The notes under the pieces: model-generated | Databases searched by the model: none | What the model saw: the letters and a program-made list of their open reading frames with translations, nothing else | Told to the model about the DNA's origin: nothing | DNA from: an uncultured Woeseia sp. | GTDB taxonomy: Bacteria; Pseudomonadota; Gammaproteobacteria; Steroidobacterales; Woeseiaceae | Length of the DNA: 22,625 nucleotides | Direction: 5' to 3' | Assembly: GCA_937925605.1 (NCBI GenBank) | Contig: CALALV010000076.1 | Location: forward strand, 1 to 22,625 | Translations under genes and position numbers: made by a program | Part shown: piece after piece, positions 22,152 to 22,625 of the stretch | Numbering within the stretch: position 1 is the first letter of the stretch | How the letters are laid out: each line of letters opens with the position of its first letter

Positions 22152-22625
22152 TCAGGGATCCCGCGACTCGGTCCCGGCATTCTCGTCGGTCACGGCCTGA
22201 CCGTCCTCGTCCGTCGCGGCCGGCGTGACCTCGACCAGTTCGCCGCCGCGCAGCTCCAGCGTGACGAGACGCGACAGGATCCCGTTCGCGCCGAGTTCGC
22301 CGGAGGTCTCGCCGTGGCTGATCAGGTACTGCCGTAGCATCTCGTCCGGCCGGTCGCCGAGGGCCTCGCTGGCTGACGGCTCCGTGTAGCTGCTGCCGTC
22401 GTCCACCGCGATTGCGGCGGTCGGCACCGGCACAGAGCCCGCTACCGGGTCCGCGACGTCCAACTGGCGCAGCCCGACCAGCGCGAGCACGGCGACCGAC
22501 GCGGCAATCGCGACCCCGGCTGCCGGGCGCAGCCAGCGCGAGCCGTCGCGCCCGGCCGCGGCCAGCTCAGGCTCGTCGGCGAGCGCGGCCGCCAAGCGCT
22601 CGCGCAGCGTGTCGCCGCCGGGCAG
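22152..22625 (-). CDS. rseA: Anti-sigma-E factor RseA/MucA (5' end beyond window)
   Basis: The C-terminal 157 residues of the inner-membrane anti-sigma factor that holds sigma-E (RpoE/AlgU) inactive. The reading frame is open through the window edge at 22625. Its first residues, LPGGDTLRERLAAALADEPE, fit the end of the N-terminal sigma-binding domain, so the true start and the W-x-R-Y-H motif lie outside. One membrane helix is visible (AAGVAIAASVAVLALVGL). The periplasmic part has MLRQYLISHGETSGELGANG, resembling the RseB-binding and DegS-cleavage region. A TTG at 22595 could be read as a start but is internal. The rpoE gene presumably lies just beyond the edge. Confidence 0.87.
   Translation of the reverse strand: MPGGDTLRERLAAALADEPELAAAGRDGSRWLRPAAGVAIAASVAVLALVGLRQLDVADPVAGSVPVPTAAIAVDDGSSYTEPSASEALGDRPDEMLRQYLISHGETSGELGANGILSRLVTLELRGGELVEVTPAATDEDGQAVTDENAGTESRDP

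Overview
The window looks like a high-GC chromosomal core segment from a gammaproteobacterium. The evidence is the gene content and order: lolCDE, mfd-csiV, a methylthioinosine phosphorylase next to nagZ, and rseA-rseB-rseC-lepA-lepB-DUF4845-rnc-era-recO-pdxJ-acpS. As I remember the genomes, much of this order is shared with Pseudomonas. I cannot resolve genus or order; a GC-rich lineage such as Chromatiales, Xanthomonadales, Nevskiales or Woeseiales would fit. I see no prophage, insertion sequence, CRISPR array, tRNA or rRNA.

Layout: A DUF2062 membrane protein (92-616, +) converges on a lipoprotein-export operon (3813 down to 620, -) ordered LolE-like permease, LolC-like permease, LolD ATPase. 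A divergent intergenic region (3814-4010) precedes a small exported BamE-like protein (+), a probable intrinsic terminator, then mfd and csiV (+, 4375-8770). From 22625 down to 8767 every gene is on the minus strand: rseA (cut by the window edge), rseB, rseC, a glutaredoxin-like gene, lepA, lepB, a DUF4845 gene, rnc, era, recO, pdxJ, acpS, a predicted 3'-5' exonuclease, rlmD, nagZ, the methylthioinosine phosphorylase and a GGDEF-family protein. Many of these genes overlap by 1-8 bases or are a few bases apart, and several start at GTG or TTG, which suggests translational coupling.

The genes serve envelope homeostasis (Lol transport, sigma-E control by RseA/RseB/RseC, signal peptidase, NagZ, CsiV), translation and RNA processing (LepA, Era, RNase III, RlmD), repair (Mfd, RecO, exonuclease), cofactors (PdxJ, AcpS) and nucleoside salvage. 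Gaps over 300 bases without a gene do not occur; the longest is 3814-4010.

I found no convincing new multi-gene system. The points most worth checking are a GGDEF protein that has lost its catalytic residues but keeps the c-di-GMP inhibitory site (a possible c-di-GMP receptor), a 51-bp tandem repeat that forms the RecO tail and runs up to the pdxJ start, a bulged hairpin in the rnc leader, and two promoters that would give almost leaderless lolE and mfd mRNAs.
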